The translations under genes and the position numbers were made by a program. The notes below the pieces were generated by a model that had not been told where the DNA came from, ran no database searches, and worked only from the letters and a program-made list of their open reading frames with translations. Of a stretch of 57,119 bases of DNA, positions 53,854 to 57,119 are shown piece after piece. Within the stretch, counting starts at the first letter, position 1. Each line of letters opens with the position of its first letter. This DNA is from Rubrivivax sp. (GTDB taxonomy: Bacteria > Pseudomonadota > Gammaproteobacteria > Burkholderiales > Burkholderiaceae_C). The stretch covers positions 1 to 57,119 of the forward strand of contig JADLIA010000031.1 of assembly GCA_020848515.1 (NCBI GenBank), given 5' to 3'.

Positions 53854-54600
53854 GTGATGCACCGCAAAACCTTTCTGATCGCCGCCGCCTGCCTGGGCAG
53901 CTGCGCCGCCGGCGCCCTGGCGGCCGATGCCGGCACTGGCCTGACCAGCCGAACCAGCCGGGCCGTGCAGGCGCCGTTCGATATCGTCCACACCCGCATC
54001 TCGACCCAGGGACAGGTGGCCACGTTCCGCATGACGGTGTCGGGCCGGGCCGGCGCCAGCCGCCCTGCCCGATCCGGCAAGCTGGCCGGCAGCAAGGTGT
54101 TTTCCTATGTCTGGCCGACCAGCCTGGACCCGGCCGTGGTCGGCTTCGAGCCCAAGGCCGGCATTCTGGCGTTCGCGGTCACCGCCCACCCCGACTTCGA
54201 CGACACGCCGCTGTTCGACGAAAACGGCGATGGCCGGCTGGACAACGACGGCAACGTCTGGCATTCGCACTGGGTGGTGCTGCAACCCGATGCCGCCTGC
54301 GGCAAGGACGCGCTGAAGGTGGTGGACATCCCGGCCGGCAGCAAGCCGCGCCTGCCCAAGACCTGGCCGGGCCTGCCGATCCTGATCGACAGCCCGGGCT
54401 GGAGCCCCACGCTGAAGGGCCGCACGCTGGAGGTGCGGGTGCCGTTCGACGACATCGGCGCCGTCGAATCCGGTGCCTTCGACGGCGTGACCGCGGCGCT
54501 GCGCGTCAACGCCAGCGTGCACAGCCCGCTGCTGTGCGTGGTGAATGTGTTCAAGGTGGCGTCGGGCGACCTGTCGCTGCCCGGCAAGGTCAACCGGTAA
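53854..54600 (+). CDS. Hypothetical secreted protein
   Basis: Signal peptide KTFLIAAACLGSCAAGALAAD; acidic loop FDENGDGRLDNDGNVWHSHW; family not recognised. Confidence 0.65.
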   Translation: MMHRKTFLIAAACLGSCAAGALAADAGTGLTSRTSRAVQAPFDIVHTRISTQGQVATFRMTVSGRAGASRPARSGKLAGSKVFSYVWPTSLDPAVVGFEPKAGILAFAVTAHPDFDDTPLFDENGDGRLDNDGNVWHSHWVVLQPDAACGKDALKVVDIPAGSKPRLPKTWPGLPILIDSPGWSPTLKGRTLEVRVPFDDIGAVESGAFDGVTAALRVNASVHSPLLCVVNVFKVASGDLSLPGKVNR

Positions 54601-54620
54601 GGCGGCGGCCGGCTGGCGCC

Positions 54621-57119
<2,499 letters not shown>

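Overview
This 57 kb window is a GC-rich chromosomal segment. Gene content and order suggest a Burkholderiales/Comamonadaceae-type betaproteobacterium (inference). Most of it is conserved housekeeping: dut-coaBC, pyrG-kdsA-DUF1330-eno-ftsB, rpsP-rimM, pit/DUF47, folK-pcnB-HAD-hda, purM, hemC-D-X-Y beside an AlgZ/AlgR-like pair, argH, xerD, queG/tsaE/amiC, a TRAP transporter, mutL, miaA, suhB, trmB and alaS (truncated by the window edge). Accessory parts are a UXS + GT2 cassette (24.0-25.9 kb), a DUF1800/DUF1501 pair (41.4-44.6 kb) and a loose set of genes with repeats (47.9-54.6 kb). The most notable non-gene signal is a ~55 bp interspersed double-hairpin element (consensus about GCTAT-N6-7-ATAGCTgcTGGCGCttg-N~8-GCGCtgGAGCCcgATTT). 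I find 11 clear and 2 degenerate copies. Four copies lie in frame inside hemD, mutL, miaA and trmB, using the same frame per orientation. Other signals are a 263 bp nested-inverted-repeat element (50692-50954), a second terminal-inverted-repeat family, repeated '-10 box, ~7 nt, start codon' leaderless-type starts, an intrinsic-terminator-like hairpin inside rimM, and a beta-lactamase-like hydrolase with an apparent C-terminal META/HslJ domain. No rRNA, tRNA, CRISPR, prophage or IS transposase was recognised. All calls come from reading the sequence and the ORF track; no database search was run.
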